DNA of 64,000 nucleotides from Agriotes lineatus (Eukaryota; Arthropoda; Insecta; Coleoptera; Elateridae), in the NCBI GenBank assembly GCA_940337035.1, contig OW679195.1, positions 179,462,015 through 179,526,014 of the forward strand, in the 5' to 3' direction. The translations under genes and the position numbers were made by a program. Positions 1 through 11,275 of this stretch are shown here, in pieces. Each line of letters opens with the position of its first letter. Within the stretch, counting starts at the first letter, position 1. The notes beneath the pieces were generated by a model. The model had not been told where the DNA came from. It did not search any database and saw only the letters and a program-made list of their open reading frames with translations.

Positions 1-226
1 TACAATACTCGGTGCCTTAAGAATTTTACAGAGCTCAGTTTTATTAAAGCATTCCACTTTGCGTCGTGCTTCAAAAATTAAAACCTCACGCTGTAAAATG
101 CAGCCTACCGCACTCGTAATGTAAAATAACTACAGGGTTATTCACGTAAGATGACGAGCCTGACCAGGTAAAAATGCAACCCAAAATACGATTTATACAG
201 CTAACTGGATCCCTATTGCATTAGCA

Positions 227-292
227 CCTCGAATTTGACATAGACTGTTTACATGTCATTGGTGGCACTCTAAGTCTATGTCAAATTCGAGG
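227..292. repeat. Short palindrome, 20-bp arms
   Basis: A 20-nt arm at 227-246 is repeated in perfect inverted orientation at 273-292 around a 26-nt spacer. The arm motif (tctatgtcaaattcgag) occurs twice more in the long inverted repeat at 59616-59871, so it belongs to a dispersed element family. The rest of 1-394 shows nothing recognisable. Confidence 0.8.
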
Positions 293-394
293 TTGCAGGT
301 TAGGTTTTGCGTCAGCAAATGCTTAAAAATTTCAAATCAAATTTTTGGCTAATTATAAGATCTCTGTAAAAGGAAGTTGTGTGCGTGTATCACA

Positions 395-1570
395 CCAGAT
401 TTTTTAGGGTTGTAATTGCTTTCTTGATTTCTTCTTTACTAAATTCTTTCTCGTTTAGGTTTTGGTCTTCCAATTGTATTGTTTGTTCTGTAGGGTGAGT
501 GAACGGTGAAGTATTCTGCCCATCTGTTTCTTATTTCTTCTTCTGTTGAGCATACTTTTCTGCTGTATCTCTTGTTTTTGTTTTAGGTGTATACTTTCTT
601 CCTGTTATTTTCCTTGCTATTTCATATAGCTTCCGTATGTCATGTCTTTTTACAGCTTCTTCTGCTTCTTGTGCTTGTTCTACAAATAATCTTTTATCTT
701 TTCTTGCACTTCTTTTGACCTCTTTGTTCTTCTTTCGAGATTCCTCTTCCAGCCTCTTTTTGTGTTCTTCATGCCTTGTACTTATTAGTTTTAATTTTAG
801 TTTTCTCCTTTCATTTATTGTTTTAAGAGTGTTTTGGGAGAATCATGTTTTATCTGTGTTCCTTATAGGCCTTGCACATTTTGTTGCTGCAATGAAACAG
901 CCTTTTTGTATTTCTGCCATACTTCTTCTATGCCGTCCTTGGTTAAGTCTTCTATTTTCCCGATTTCTTGGTCTACCTTTTTCTGCAACAACTTGCAATT
1001 TTCTTCATTTCCTATCAATGCTTTTCTGTTGTATTTTCCCTTCATTTGCTTTTTGGTGTAGTTGGCTTTCAAACTTAATTTAATTTGTACTCCTTTCTTT
1101 GTTTTTGTAATTTTTTCCTACTTTTGGGTTCCAGTCTCCCATTAAAATCTTGAAGTCTCTTTTGTATCTTTTATGAATCGTATTGAGTAATGCTTGGATC
1201 TGGTCACAGAATTGGTTTTTTGTGTCTTCTTCGTTTTCATTTGTAGAGGCATATACATTTATAACAACTATGTTCCGGTACCTTGATTTAAATTTCGACC
1301 ACATGATTCGGTCTGATAATCCTTCCCATTCCATTAATGCTCCACTGTTTCTGGGTTTATCATTAGTGCTACTCCTCTTTCTCTCTCTGCGTTTTCATCA
1401 TTTGTTTCTGAATATATAATAGTGTTTCCACTTTGTAATCAAATGCTTCCTTCTTCTTTCCATCTTTTTTCACTTATTCCTAGTATTTTAATTTTATATT
1501 TGTTCATTTCTTGTGCTATTTGTTCTGCTTTTCTTATCTCAAACGTTCCAACATCCTATATAAAATGTTG
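395..1570 (-). pseudogene. RTE-like LINE ORF2 fragment: endonuclease and start of RT
   Basis: Reading the minus strand down from about 1570 gives a degraded AP-endonuclease-type domain: ILGISEKRW, then VVINVYAS, then FKILMGDWNPKVG (the catalytic G-D-x-N region). A linker follows, and near 400-470 comes EEIKKAITTLKN, the usual lead-in to the RT domain. Several in-frame stops and frameshifts separate the pieces and the sequence stops before the RT catalytic motifs. It belongs with the ORF1 pieces at 1865-2277 and 4016-4316. Clade assignment (RTE/BovB-like) is by motif style only. Confidence 0.7.
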
Positions 1571-1864
1571 TTAGACTTTCAATTTCTTCTTTTGTTTTGT
1601 TTTTCCGGGTTTTATTACTTTTTTGGTTTTTCTGCTGTGGTCACCTATCCTGCTTTGATCTATTTCTTGTGTTTCTTCTGTCTTGTTCGCTATATCGTTT
1701 CCTTGTGGATTGCCATGATCGTCTTCTGTTTGGTAACTGTTTTTATTTGTCCTTGCTACTACGTTTTGATGTTTGGGGTTCCTTTTTTTACTGTTCCTGT
1801 CTTTTTTTTGTGTAAACCTTATCAATAGACTTTGGACCGGTTTTGTTTGGTGTTTAATTTCATT

Positions 1865-2277
1865 TTATTTTTCTTGATTGGTCTTCTTCTTTGCTCTGCT
1901 TATTGATGTTGATGCCCCTTCCTCTGGCGACCTGTCTGTTACAATTCTTTTTATTCTGACTGTGTCTTTCAATTTCCTTTCTTCTTCATTTCCTAGATCT
2001 TTTGCACTATATTCCTTATCATTTACTATTAATCTGTTTCCTTTCAGGGTAGCATTGTATCCTTGCTCCCGTGCTTGCTTCAAATGCTTAATTAGTTCCT
2101 TTCTTTCATCTTGTTCACGTGGGGTAAGATCTTTGTTTAGCCAAATATTTGTCCCTTTTAGTTTATTTGCGTTTTTAAGTATTTCTATTTTTTTTGCTGT
2201 AATTGGCAAAGGATACTAGTAATGATCTATTTTCCTTTCTTCGTATTTACCAATTCTTATTTTCTACTTCTGTGTTA
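1865..2277 (-). pseudogene. RTE-like LINE ORF1, C-terminal part
   Basis: The open stretch contains GTNIWLNKDLTPREQ, then KHLKQAREQGYNATLKGNRL, a lysine-rich pattern typical of ORF1 proteins of RTE-like LINEs in insects: a nucleic-acid-binding domain ending in a basic tail. Upstream to 2277 the same reading continues as a shorter degraded segment (RRKENRSLLVSFANYSKK). It is interrupted at 2278 by a solo LTR; the N-terminal coiled coil resumes at 4016. Confidence 0.65.
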
Positions 2278-2281
2278 AAGT

Positions 2282-4011
2282 TGTCAGGACATTTTTAAAG
2301 CATACGATTGTGCGACCTTTTGAAGTATTTTCTGCTCAAAGATTACGACTTTGCTTGTATATAGGTTTTTTCGGTCATATTTTCACGTTTAATATTTCAT
2401 CAAATCCTGTTTAAAATTCTAAAGATTTAGCACGCATTCTTCCATTTTTCTAGAAGTTTCGGCTTGCACCTGGGTTGTCATCGCTTCTGTAGCCGTTGCG
2501 AGGTTGGCTTTAAGCGTGTTTGTTTGATCAAATTTGAAACGCAATTCATAAGAGCAAGTGAGAGATTTTTCTAAATAATTTCGTTCCATCTCAGTCTTAC
2601 CGTCTTCAAGTTGGATCGCCCGCCGGAGCGCGCGACACCGTTTGTTGTTGTCTGCTTCGTGATTGGCTGCAGGTGGTGAGGCCACGTAGCAGCGTTGGCT
2701 TGAGTTAGTTAGAAGCCAGCTTCGGTCTTGGACGTTGTTGTTTGTGCAGTTACTGCAAGCAGGTTTTTTGAGAGCGGCTCCGCCGCCCTCCGCGGCCCTT
2801 GGAGTCGTGGGAGGCTTTTCTTTTATGTGCTGATACAGCGTGATTTGGTTTTTCTTTTGGAGTGCTTCCGTGCCGTTGGACGTGCAGTTGTTTGATGACC
2901 CCTTTTATTCTTGTGTCGGCCGACGACCTGTATTCTCGTGTGCCAGGCAGGCATCATACCGTTGGGGGGATTCATCGCACGTGGGAGTGCAAATGGTCAC
3001 CGTATCGTTTCTTGTGGAGGAGTAGGCGTCATCATCCAGTATCGCTGCAGCGTTGCGGCTTTCCTTGCACTGTAGCCTCGACACTAACGACGCAGCCAGT
3101 CTAAGCTGCAAATGTACCAGGTAGTGTGTATGTGTTTGTAGTTTATAAATAGCAATTAACTCATCTGTTTAAGAATAATTCATGTGCATATTTACCAAAC
3201 ACCGGCCACCCATTCGGGCCGTTTGTAGATACCAAGTAACGTATCTTTGTACGAGTAATTAATGCGCATATTTGCTAAACAATATTTAGTGCATATTTGT
3301 GATAGACGCCAGTCACCCGTCTGGGGAGCTGTGTGCTAACTTTCGTTATCCCGCCTGTAGTTTAGACGATTAGAGGTAAAGCGTCCTCAGCTGGGCTTAC
3401 AGTTTTAGCCCCTTTATTATGTTGTGTTTTCATTGTGCACGCTGACGTCGACGCTGTTATACCTATTTGACCATGTGCTTAGACCAATAGATCGGTTAAC
3501 TAAACGTTGCCTTATGATTTCCCCACGTACTTGTGCATGTTTATTTTCAGGTTAAATTATACACTGTGTCAGATTTATGTAAGGTGAAGTCTGAGAGGAG
3601 TTCTTAAGCGTCGCAGACAAGTCAGTACGCTCGTCGCCGCAGTGTTGGGAGTCGTGAGGCTGTGCACAAATATTCTATTCCCGTTTAGCTTTGAATTTCG
3701 CCAAGGTGTAAAGTTGGAAAGTAGGCTCATTGAATTCCCGGTTTCATAATGGGTCTACCTTGGCATGTTCGTTCTTATGGATGAAACTGGATGGTGCTCA
3801 ATTAATTTAATCACTGTTTACCGCCCCTTAAGCCGTTGCTCGTAGGTTATCTCGTGTAGGACCACCCCTCGCTCCACTGTAGTTTAGCCGGCATATCTTG
3901 TTACGGGCAGGGCAGCGGTCCTAGGCGAGTCATTATCCGATTTGGTGTAATATCGTCCGCACTGGCCGTCTGGCCGGCGCGGTGTCGTAAAAGTAATTTT
4001 AGACCGTAACA
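2282..4011 (+). mobile_element. Solo LTR, Ty3/gypsy type (1,730 bp)
   Basis: The segment starts TGTCAGGACA and ends ACCGTAACA, and is flanked by the 4-bp direct repeat aagt (2278-2281 and 4012-4015). Removing it restores reading continuity of the LINE ORF1 around it. Its termini match those of the gypsy LTRs at 20654-22286 and 28662-30391 (TGTCAGG..CATTTT at one end; TCGTAAA..CCGTAACA at the other), and its length equals the longer of those LTRs, so it is a solo LTR of a related family. It is GC-richer than its surroundings. A 88-aa minus-strand ORF inside (2419-2685) has no recognisable domain. Confidence 0.8.
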
Positions 4012-4015
4012 AAGT

Positions 4016-4316
4016 CCAAATCTAATTCCATTTTAACTGCAACTTCTTTAATCGCTCTATCAGCTTTCCTTTTGTTTCTTTTGCTTCTTCGAATACTCCG
4101 CAACAAACCAAGTTTTTCTTTTTAATTTCTTTTTCTAGTTTCTCTATTTTTATTTCCTGTTGATTTATGTGGTCTTCCAGTTTCTCTGTTCTTGCATTTT
4201 GTTTCTCAATTGTTTCCTCTCGCCTTTGTTGTTAATCGTAGTTGCCCTATTTCTTCTTTGTTGTTTCGGCTTTCTTCGGTTGTTTTCTCAATGTTTCCAT
4301 TCAGTGTGTCCAGTTG
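4016..4316 (-). pseudogene. RTE-like LINE ORF1, N-terminal coiled coil
   Basis: Minus-strand reading gives a heptad-rich segment (RTEKLEDHINQQEIKIEKLE) followed by KKNLVCCGVFEEAKE, the common ORF1 arrangement of coiled coil then start of an RRM-like domain. One stop interrupts it upstream. It continues into 1865-2277 once the solo LTR is removed, and is cut on the other side by the 3' tail of another LINE at 4316. Confidence 0.65.
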
Positions 4317-4584
4317 TAATAATAATAATAATCTTTATTATTAGCACATGGCTAGATACATACAAAAATATAGGTACATCTATTATAGACCTTACAAGCT
4401 AAATATCTGAACTCTAAAATAAAATTATTTCTTAAAGTACACTCTACACACTCTTAAATGTTTGCAAATTTTTAGATTTTATTTGGTCAGGTAATTCATT
4501 ATATTGCCTCAGCCCCCTATAAAACAGACTATTCTGACTATACGTTGTGTTAACTCTGTCTAGATACAAATTATTGCCAGAACG
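4316..4584 (-). mobile_element. CR1/Jockey-type LINE 3' end with (AAT)n tail
   Basis: Minus-strand translation gives ...NNLYLDRVNTTYSQNSLFYRGL then YNELPDQIKS, the conserved C-terminus of CR1/Jockey-superfamily polymerases, followed by a stop, a short 3' UTR and a (taa)n tail at 4316-4332. It is a 5'-truncated insertion, placed in LINE ORF1 on one side and abutting a BEL 5' LTR on the other. Confidence 0.75.
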
Positions 4585-5070
4585 TGTTATGATTATGAAT
4601 GTTTGGTATTTAGCTTTTAATCATATTAGTTTAGTTTATTTCATTAGTAATTCTTAATACTAGTAAATAGCTGTACATAAATTTAGTATAGTTTAGAATT
4701 CTACCTAGCGGTAAATTTACCCACTATTGGTGGAATGTCGAGTTATGGGGCTTGCTGTACCCTCTCCTGCCACCCCTAAGTGTTGGGTTGGTGGCCCATA
4801 TTATAAAGACAGATGAACTTAAGACGAGTTGGTGAACGGTCGGTCAACTGATCCCGTTTTTTCGTTGTTTTGTGTAATCGCTCGTGTTTATCGTTTTGTG
4901 CTCCTGGAGCCACGGGTCAATCGACGTGCCACCCCACCTGTGAGCCCTCCTGTATGTCCCTCAAGGTAAGTTCCTATACGAACTTCTACTTTGCGTGGGT
5001 ATTATCGAGTCTTACGCTCTCCGTTTAGGTAGAATTAATTTAGTTATTAATTGCCCTGGAAACAGATACA
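4585..5070 (+). repeat. BEL/Pao 5' LTR
   Basis: The segment runs from tgttatgatt to agataca and directly precedes a BEL-type primer binding site. It contains a TATA-like attataaag near 4800. The 3' LTR partner is missing, so the left boundary is inferred from the TG start and from where LINE homology stops. Confidence 0.6.
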
Positions 5071-5074
5071 TTCC

Positions 5075-5091
5075 TGGTCCTTCGAGCCGGA
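5075..5091 (+). other. BEL/Pao primer binding site
   Basis: TGGTCCTTCGAGCCGGA lies 4 nt after the LTR end. It is the TGG-starting, tRNA-complementary motif commonly seen after BEL-group 5' LTRs. The following 5092-5529 is untranslated leader; a 61-aa ORF in it (5304-5489) has no recognisable domain. Confidence 0.75.
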
Positions 5092-5529
5092 TCTAATTAA
5101 TTGAGATTATTAGTTTTTTGTTGTGTAGTAGAAACGCGTCAAATTTGTCGAATTTTCCAAATTTTGATATCGTTTATTTTCCAAATTCAAAGCTCCAGCA
5201 CAGGTACAGCTATTTACGAGTTAATATTGGTTTAACTTTATTGATGTAACTTTCTCGTGTATATGCGTATGTCGTTACGTTTCGCCATCCACATATTAAT
5301 TTTATGCCTAATTTGGTCCGCATCTTTGCATCCATTGTCGCTCGTTCTCGGAATTTCCTAGTTTGGTTGCGCCGGGCATATGGTCAACAAGTGACCATCG
5401 TAGAACGGTTGGGTTTTATTGCTTTTGCTTTTATTGCTGTGGTACTGCAGGCGGCTGTCGATCCTCAAAGTTTTGGATTTTGGATATAGTCCTCTGTCGC
5501 AGAATTCCGCCGCCGCATACCAATAAATC

Positions 5530-6857
5530 ATGGCGAATCAGCTTAAAATTAACTTGGCACTCTGCAGTACTTTAATTAATCAATTATTGGAAATCCGTGA
5601 CCTGGCTTCTTCATCTCAGGAAAAAGCCGCGTTGCGTCCATTATTCAAAAGACGACTTGACAGGGCCAAGTCGATTTATGATGAATTTCAACCCTTGCAT
5701 CGCGCAATTATTCAAAATATATCCACTCAAGCTAATCCGGACCTAGCATCCGAAGAGGCCATTAGGGAACAATTTGATGATGCCTTTAATAGTATTGAAG
5801 CTATTTATTTTTCTTTGTTTTCTGATAATGATTCGTCCCCGAGTTTTAGCAATCATAATGACAATTCTTCGAATCGTAGCTTCAATCATTCTAATAACAT
5901 CCGTTTGCCGAAGCTGGAACTCCCAATTTATTCCGGCGAGTATAGTCAATGGACCGGTTTTATCAAATTATTTCGAAGTGCAATACATACTACATCTGAT
6001 TTGTCTGACATACAAAAACTGCAATACCTTTTGAGTTGTTTACAAAAGGAGCCATTAAATCTTATTAAGTCGTTACCTTTGTCAGGAGATAATTATAAAA
6101 TCGCATACAATACACTCGTCGATCGCTACGATGATAAGCGTAGATTGGCTAATCACTATTGGGCATCAATTAATAATTTTCCAAAATTGAAAGCAGAATC
6201 CGCGAAAGATCTGCGAAAACTCTTTGACCACGTTAAAGAGAATCGTTTGGCCCTTAAGGCTCTAAACATTGCTAATTCGTTAGAAGACTTTATATGGTTT
6301 AACATCCTTTTAGATAAGCTTGACACAGATCCGCGAAAATTATGTGAATCGGAGATCAGATCCAATAAGGCATCAGACATTCCAACTCTAAAATAATTGG
6401 AAGATTTTATTGAAAGTCAATGTCGCATCTTGGAAAGTGTTTGCAAAGCCGTCCTCCTAAATCGGCGTTTTTAGTAAATAAATCCTCGCAGAATAAATTT
6501 ACTTCAGGTAGCGAAAACACTTCGAAATGTCTGATTTGTCAGTTGGCTCATACAGTTTATACGTGCCCTGTGTTTGCAGCAAAAACGCCGTACGAGCGAT
6601 TTGAAATGGTCAAATCGCATCGTCATTGTTTGAATTGTTTGCGTTCTAACCATATGAGTAATTCTTGTCCGTCCAAATCAGTTTCTAGAAACTGTCACAA
6701 TAAACACCACACGATGCTCCATTTTCCGACAAGATCCCACAGTTCGGCGAATTCTGAGGTCGGTGTACCTGTTCAACCCCCTGAGGGGCAAACGAGCCTA
6801 ACCGCTTGTGCGAGCATATTGTCCGAGTCAGTTTTACTCTCTACGGCTATTGTCTAA
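5530..6857 (+). pseudogene. BEL/Pao gag (DUF1759 type with zinc knuckles)
   Basis: The first 288 codons read as a BEL gag capsid-like region (DUF1759 style: LPKLELPIYSGEYSQWTGF, LQYLLSCLQKEP, LANHYWASINNF). The frame hits a TAA at 6394-6396 but continues as LEDFIESQCRILES, then shifts frame. From 6420 a second frame carries zinc-knuckle-like motifs (CLICQLAHTVYTCPVF; CLNCLRSNHMSNSC) and a His/Cys-rich tail. Gag packages element RNA into cytoplasmic virus-like particles. This copy has at least one stop and one frameshift. Confidence 0.85.
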
Positions 6858-7544
6858 ATTCAAGACGCGTTCGGTAATTTTCAGAAGTTTCGCTGTCTTA
6901 TTGATAATTGTTCACAGGGTAGCTTTATCACGTAAAAAGGTTTAAGGCGCTTGGGATTAACACTTACACCATTTAAAACCGTTATTAATGGTATTGGTTC
7001 AGAAACATCTGAAAAGGCCTTGCTTTCTGCTGGTTATGCAACATGTTGTCTTCATCCTTGTTACAGCAATAAGCCGGTGTCGGTATTTAGCATAAAGGCC
7101 AATGTAATCCCTCAAATTGCCGGAAATATACCGGCCAGTTCCATCGATCCTTCTAAATGAATTCATATTTCTGACTTAGTATTAACTGATCCCGAATTTT
7201 ATCGGGCCCGCCAAGTAGACTTATTGCTAGGTGCCGATATATATGCACACGTGATTGAACCTGGTGCAATTTTGAGCACGTCCCAAAATGAACCCGCAGC
7301 TCTTAACACGGTCTTCGGTTGGGTTGTTAATGGTTCCGCGTCGAACGCAGTTGCTAAAGTTTATCTGACATCGGTCGAAATTCCAACCCTCGATGACACA
7401 TTGAAAGCGTTTTGGCGAACAGAAGAACCCCCGCAGATATCTACGGTAGACGCCGCGGATGCCATTTGCGAGTCGTTATATTCATCTACGGCATCCCTTG
7501 ATAGTACTAGTCGATATGTCGTTTCGTTGCCGTTCAAGGTGTAA
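6858..7544 (+). pseudogene. BEL/Pao aspartic protease (DUF1758 type)
   Basis: It continues the 6420 frame through stops at 6855 and near 6933. CLIDNCSQGSF aligns with the usual D-[ST]-G-S-Q-x-SFI active site, but the residues after Asp are Asn-Cys, so the catalytic triad looks lost. The downstream VDLLLGADIYAHVI and LNTVFGWVVNG are hallmark DUF1758 motifs. Nonfunctional. Confidence 0.8.
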
Positions 7545-7880
7545 AATCCAAAATTTCCTAATTCGTGCGATATTGCCTTAAAGCGGCTGAAATTGCTCGA
7601 AAATCGCCTTATGTACAATCCTTCTTTGAGAAGGGAATATGTCAACTTTATGGACGAATACATTAATACAGGGCATATGGTCATCGCATCGGCGGATTCT
7701 CGTCCCGATAAATGTTATTACATTCCACACCATTGTGTGACGAATTCAAAATTTCGTGTAGTTTTTGAAGCCAGTTCGAGAGCTTCAATTGGCTTATCGC
7801 TAAATGACACATTGTATTCTGGGCCAAAGTTACAGCAGGACATAGTCTCCGAATTATATCTGAGCACAACAAAACAATAA
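7545..7880 (+). pseudogene. BEL/Pao reverse transcriptase, N-terminal remnant
   Basis: KCYYIPHHCVTNSKFRVVFE then SLNDTLYSGPKLQQDI is the conserved opening of BEL RT (YxPHH..V, RVVFDAS, LND.L..GP.LQ). The sequence ends abruptly at about 7880, before the catalytic YxDD, and hAT sequence follows. Same frame as the protease remnant. Confidence 0.85.
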
Positions 7881-8640
7881 AGTGAACTTGAAAACGGTGG
7901 ATGGTGGTATCGTTTAGCTTTTCTGTGCGACAACACAGAAAAGCTTAATCAGCTCAAGCGTGGTTTACAGGGTGAAAATAAAATTATTTCGCAGAATAAA
8001 GTTTTTACTATTGAAGAGAAACTAAACATCTATTACGAGCAAATACAGAACCAAGTACTGCATAAATTTTCAACTGTAACAAAAGCTATACAAGATGGTA
8101 TTGACATTTCTCGATGAAACTATACAATAATCTCAAATTGTATAGCTGCCTTATCTAAAGAATTTAAGAACAGATTTTAGGATTTACTAAGTATTCAGAA
8201 TTGTTTGTTGCTTATAGAAAATCCCTGGCGCTTAGAAACAGCAATTATTACACAACTAGTTGCATTGTGGTATGATTATGCAAAACTATTTGACGAATTT
8301 ATGGAGTTCAAAAACTATACGAATCTGGAAGTTATTTGTACAGAAAAAAGAGCTGAGGGGAAGGAGTACGTGCAATTTTGGAAATTATTGCCTTAAAATA
8401 CAAGACTGTACAAAAATGTGCCCACCTGCTGCTCACTTTATTCGCATCAACATATCTTTGTGAACCATCTTATTCCAAAATAAAGTATGCAAAGCAGCTA
8501 TACGGAAATCGGCATACTGATTCTCACCTTGATGACCTCTTAAGAGCAGCATGTAGTAATTATTAACCTGATTTGTCTAAAATAGTTAAAAGTTTGTCTC
8601 AACATCCAAAATCACACTTTTTTTTTAAATAAATGTTTGG
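7881..8640 (+). pseudogene. hAT-family transposase, C-terminal relic
   Basis: The first part reads NGGWWYRLAFLCDNTEKLNQ then KRGLQGENKIIS, matching the helical insertion region of hAT transposases of the GTF2IRD2/SCAND3-like type. After stops and shifts, 8380-8610 reads LLTLFASTYLCEPSYSKIK then RHTDSHLDDLLRAA, the C-terminal hAT dimerisation motif. The N-terminal BED finger and most of the RNase-H-like core are absent. Heavily mutated. Confidence 0.8.
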
Positions 8641-8689
8641 ATAAATTTACGTTTTGAGTTTTATTCTTTACGAATAACCGGGCTGGAAA

Positions 8690-9010
8690 TGAATGTTTAC
8701 ATCTTAAGTTACGACGACCGAAAGTACAACTTTACGCCCGGCGAACCGTAAAGTAATTTTCGCGGCGTAAAATAAAAACGCGGGCGCTAAAGTAACTTTA
8801 CGACCCGGCACCTTAACTGTGATAGCAATTTTTGGCATTAAAAAACCCTAAATTTATTCTGTGTTTCTTCCATGCAGTTGTGCGTAAAACGTTGTACGTA
8901 CCTCAGGCCGGAAGTAATTACGCCCTTAGCCAAATAAACGCCCTCCTCCGTCGGGCCTCAAATTTTGGCTGCGGGCGTAATCTTACTCTTCCGGCCTTCT
9001 ATACGTAAAT
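8690..9010. repeat. Cluster of inverted GC-rich motifs in hAT 3' region
   Basis: Motifs like gaccgaaagtac..ctttacgcccgg and ggccggaagtaattacgccc recur in both orientations, the last as gcgggcgtaat..ttccggcc. They could be subterminal repeats of the hAT element or a small nested palindromic element. The remaining 9011-9434 is AT-rich with no gene. Confidence 0.45.
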
Positions 9011-9434
9011 AACTATTACATTATTATATTATGAGATATAGTGTACTATGTTGCGGCCCGCGTAACATAGCAAACATATGTATGTGGCCCAAGAAGAAAA
9101 AAGGTTAAGTATGGCTGATATAAAGGATAGTGAATAGAGTTTATATACTATTCATTTCCTAAATTGGTTTGAGGTATGGATTTATCTATTTTATGAAATT
9201 TTTCTAGTTTTTTTTTGTTAGTTTTTTTGTGATTTAAATTACTAAAAACATAAATAGTATAGGCATTCTTTGTAATTTTTTTTGTCATTTTTGTAAAATA
9301 CTCGCTCAATCATTAATGAAGATTTTTTTTATATTGCAATAATAAAGCTTATGCTAATATTATGTATATATGTATATATGTATGTCAAGGGTACTTGAGA
9401 AACAGCTAACATGTTAAGGGATGCGTCAAGAAAA

Positions 9435-9451
9435 AGGGTTGAGAACCGCTG
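9435..9451 (+). repeat. hAT 3' terminal inverted repeat
   Basis: AGGGTTGAGAACCGCTG is the reverse complement of the CAGCGGTTCTCAACC-type 5' terminus of many hAT elements. The next 8 bases, gtctaaag, would be one TSD copy. The 5' terminus is missing from the window. Confidence 0.65.
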
Positions 9452-9459
9452 GTCTAAAG

Positions 9460-10637
9460 TTAACGGTATTGGAGATAATAACAATGTTACGTAAAAAAGA
9501 CTCAACATTACCTAAAAATTATGTTTTTCGTGAATTACTTTACGAGTGAGAAATAGTGCTTTTGAGCGTTAATGCAATATAGAATGCTCAAAATTTTCAA
9601 ATTGAATAATTTCGGATTTTTATCTCTGTATTTTTAAAAATTTCTTCTAATGTTTTCCTTTAACATCTTAAATCATATTGCTAAATTCTACGGTTTAGTC
9701 TCTTACACGTGAGTTAAAACATAAAAAAACTATTTTAGTCTCTCTTAAGTTGCTTTTTTAAAAGGATAACTAAACACCTTTAAAATGGCTATTTAAACAG
9801 TTGAATACTCCAAGCACAACATACAACGAGGTTTGAAAAGAAAAATTTAACCATTATTGACTCAAGAGATAAGAATAGCAAAGGAACGAGAAATACAATA
9901 GTAAATTACCTCTAGTATCAAACGAAATTAGAATAAAAACAAAACAAATACTCCAAAATTCTGTACTTAATTATATAAAATTTCCAAATATTTCTCCTTG
10001 TTGCTGAATACGATTGAACCTAGAAAGAAAATAAATTAGCAGTTTTGCTTTTTAACTATTAAAGGGTTGAATTCGAAATATAATCCTATATTAAAAAAAA
10101 AGGCAAATAGCAAGAAACACGATGCGCACGCGAAGTTTGCGGCTATCATATAAAACTTCTTTTTTTTTATATAACTGACAGTTAAGATAATTTTAGACAT
10201 TATTACAAAATTAGTGCAACCCGGAGAAATTATTACAAAACCTGGAGTCCGGAGACGCTGTGTAGAAACCCTGAGACTCCGGGTAGAACCCTGAGAGGCG
10301 GTCACCCTACTTGTATATGCAACGGAGAGTTGTTAAAAAGAAAATAATATCGAATATGTTGTCTTAATTAATAGAAAATGTTAAGGTATTACATTACACA
10401 GCAATTCTAAGTCCTAGCTGCAGAGGGACAAACACAAGTTCCTTATAAACTATTAAGCAGAATTCACAAAAAGACAGAGATAAAACAGTTTTTGGTAATT
10501 ATGATAACCTACCTTTACTCTTTATTTCATCACATAATATAAACACAAAATGAATGAATGAGCATACACTGAGCTAATAAACGAACACAAATCATACAAT
10601 GTTCTTGTGGTTATTTTAAACTGTATCTAGTTTTATT
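9460..10637. other. AT-rich stretch without recognisable genes
   Basis: I see no exon or element with clear ends here. Short CCGGA/CCCTGAGA-rich repeats at 10215-10305 (ctccgggtagaaccctgagagg) look like a decayed element end. If the RCHY1 gene at 11276-11564 is intact, this is part of its intron. Confidence 0.4.
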
Positions 10638-10645
10638 GTTTTATG

Positions 10646-11155
10646 CACAGCCTTCTCGATTAGCGTGCCTGACAGCTCTCCGCGGCCTGTTCCTTTGCGA
10701 CAAATAGCATTACAAAGTTGTGACTCGGCATATCCGGGGATTGAAGTTCAGAACCACGCCAGCCGGTTTGAAACTTAGCTTTTATTTGTCAGACTATTGT
10801 ACTGTGACTGAAACGTTAAATTAGGTTAGTTTTACGACATCTTTGTACGAAAAAATACAAAATGAATTTTCACAGAAGCAACAAACTAAATTTGCAATGA
10901 ACGAAAATGCGTACGTAAAAACGTAAAAATTTGTAAATTGTGTTTGCGCGAAAAAATCAAGCATTCTGTGCGTGCGAAAAGAAAAAATTGAAAGTATTTT
11001 GTTGAATGCGCCGCGCCAGCTCATCCTTCTGCAGTTTAAACGCTGAGCCAACGCTTCCAAATCCCCGGGTAACTAGCGCCACTCGGATCACTCGAAAAGC
11101 TTGTAAATGAACAGGCCGCGGAGAGCCGGCAGGAACGCTAATCTAGAAGGCCGTG
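10646..11155. mobile_element. hAT-type MITE (510 bp) with perfect 8-bp TSD
   Basis: The terminal inverted repeats run about 50 bp (left cacagccttctcgattagcg.., right the complement of cacggccttctagattagcg..). The element is flanked on both sides by gttttatg (10638-10645 and 11156-11163), a perfect 8-bp target duplication as made by hAT transposases. It has no transposase and sits just downstream of RCHY1 exon 2, probably in an intron. Confidence 0.9.
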
Positions 11156-11275
11156 GTTTTATGTTAAAAGCAACATTAAACAACTGCAATCGCTCTTATT
11201 ACAATGTAGGTAACATACCTAGCTGGTTATACTCTGATATTACCAACATTTTTATAAAATAATATCCATACATAC

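Noticed and set aside
637..1828. Plus-strand ORFs rich in Phe, Leu, Ser
   Set aside because: Antisense of A-rich LINE coding sequence on the minus strand.
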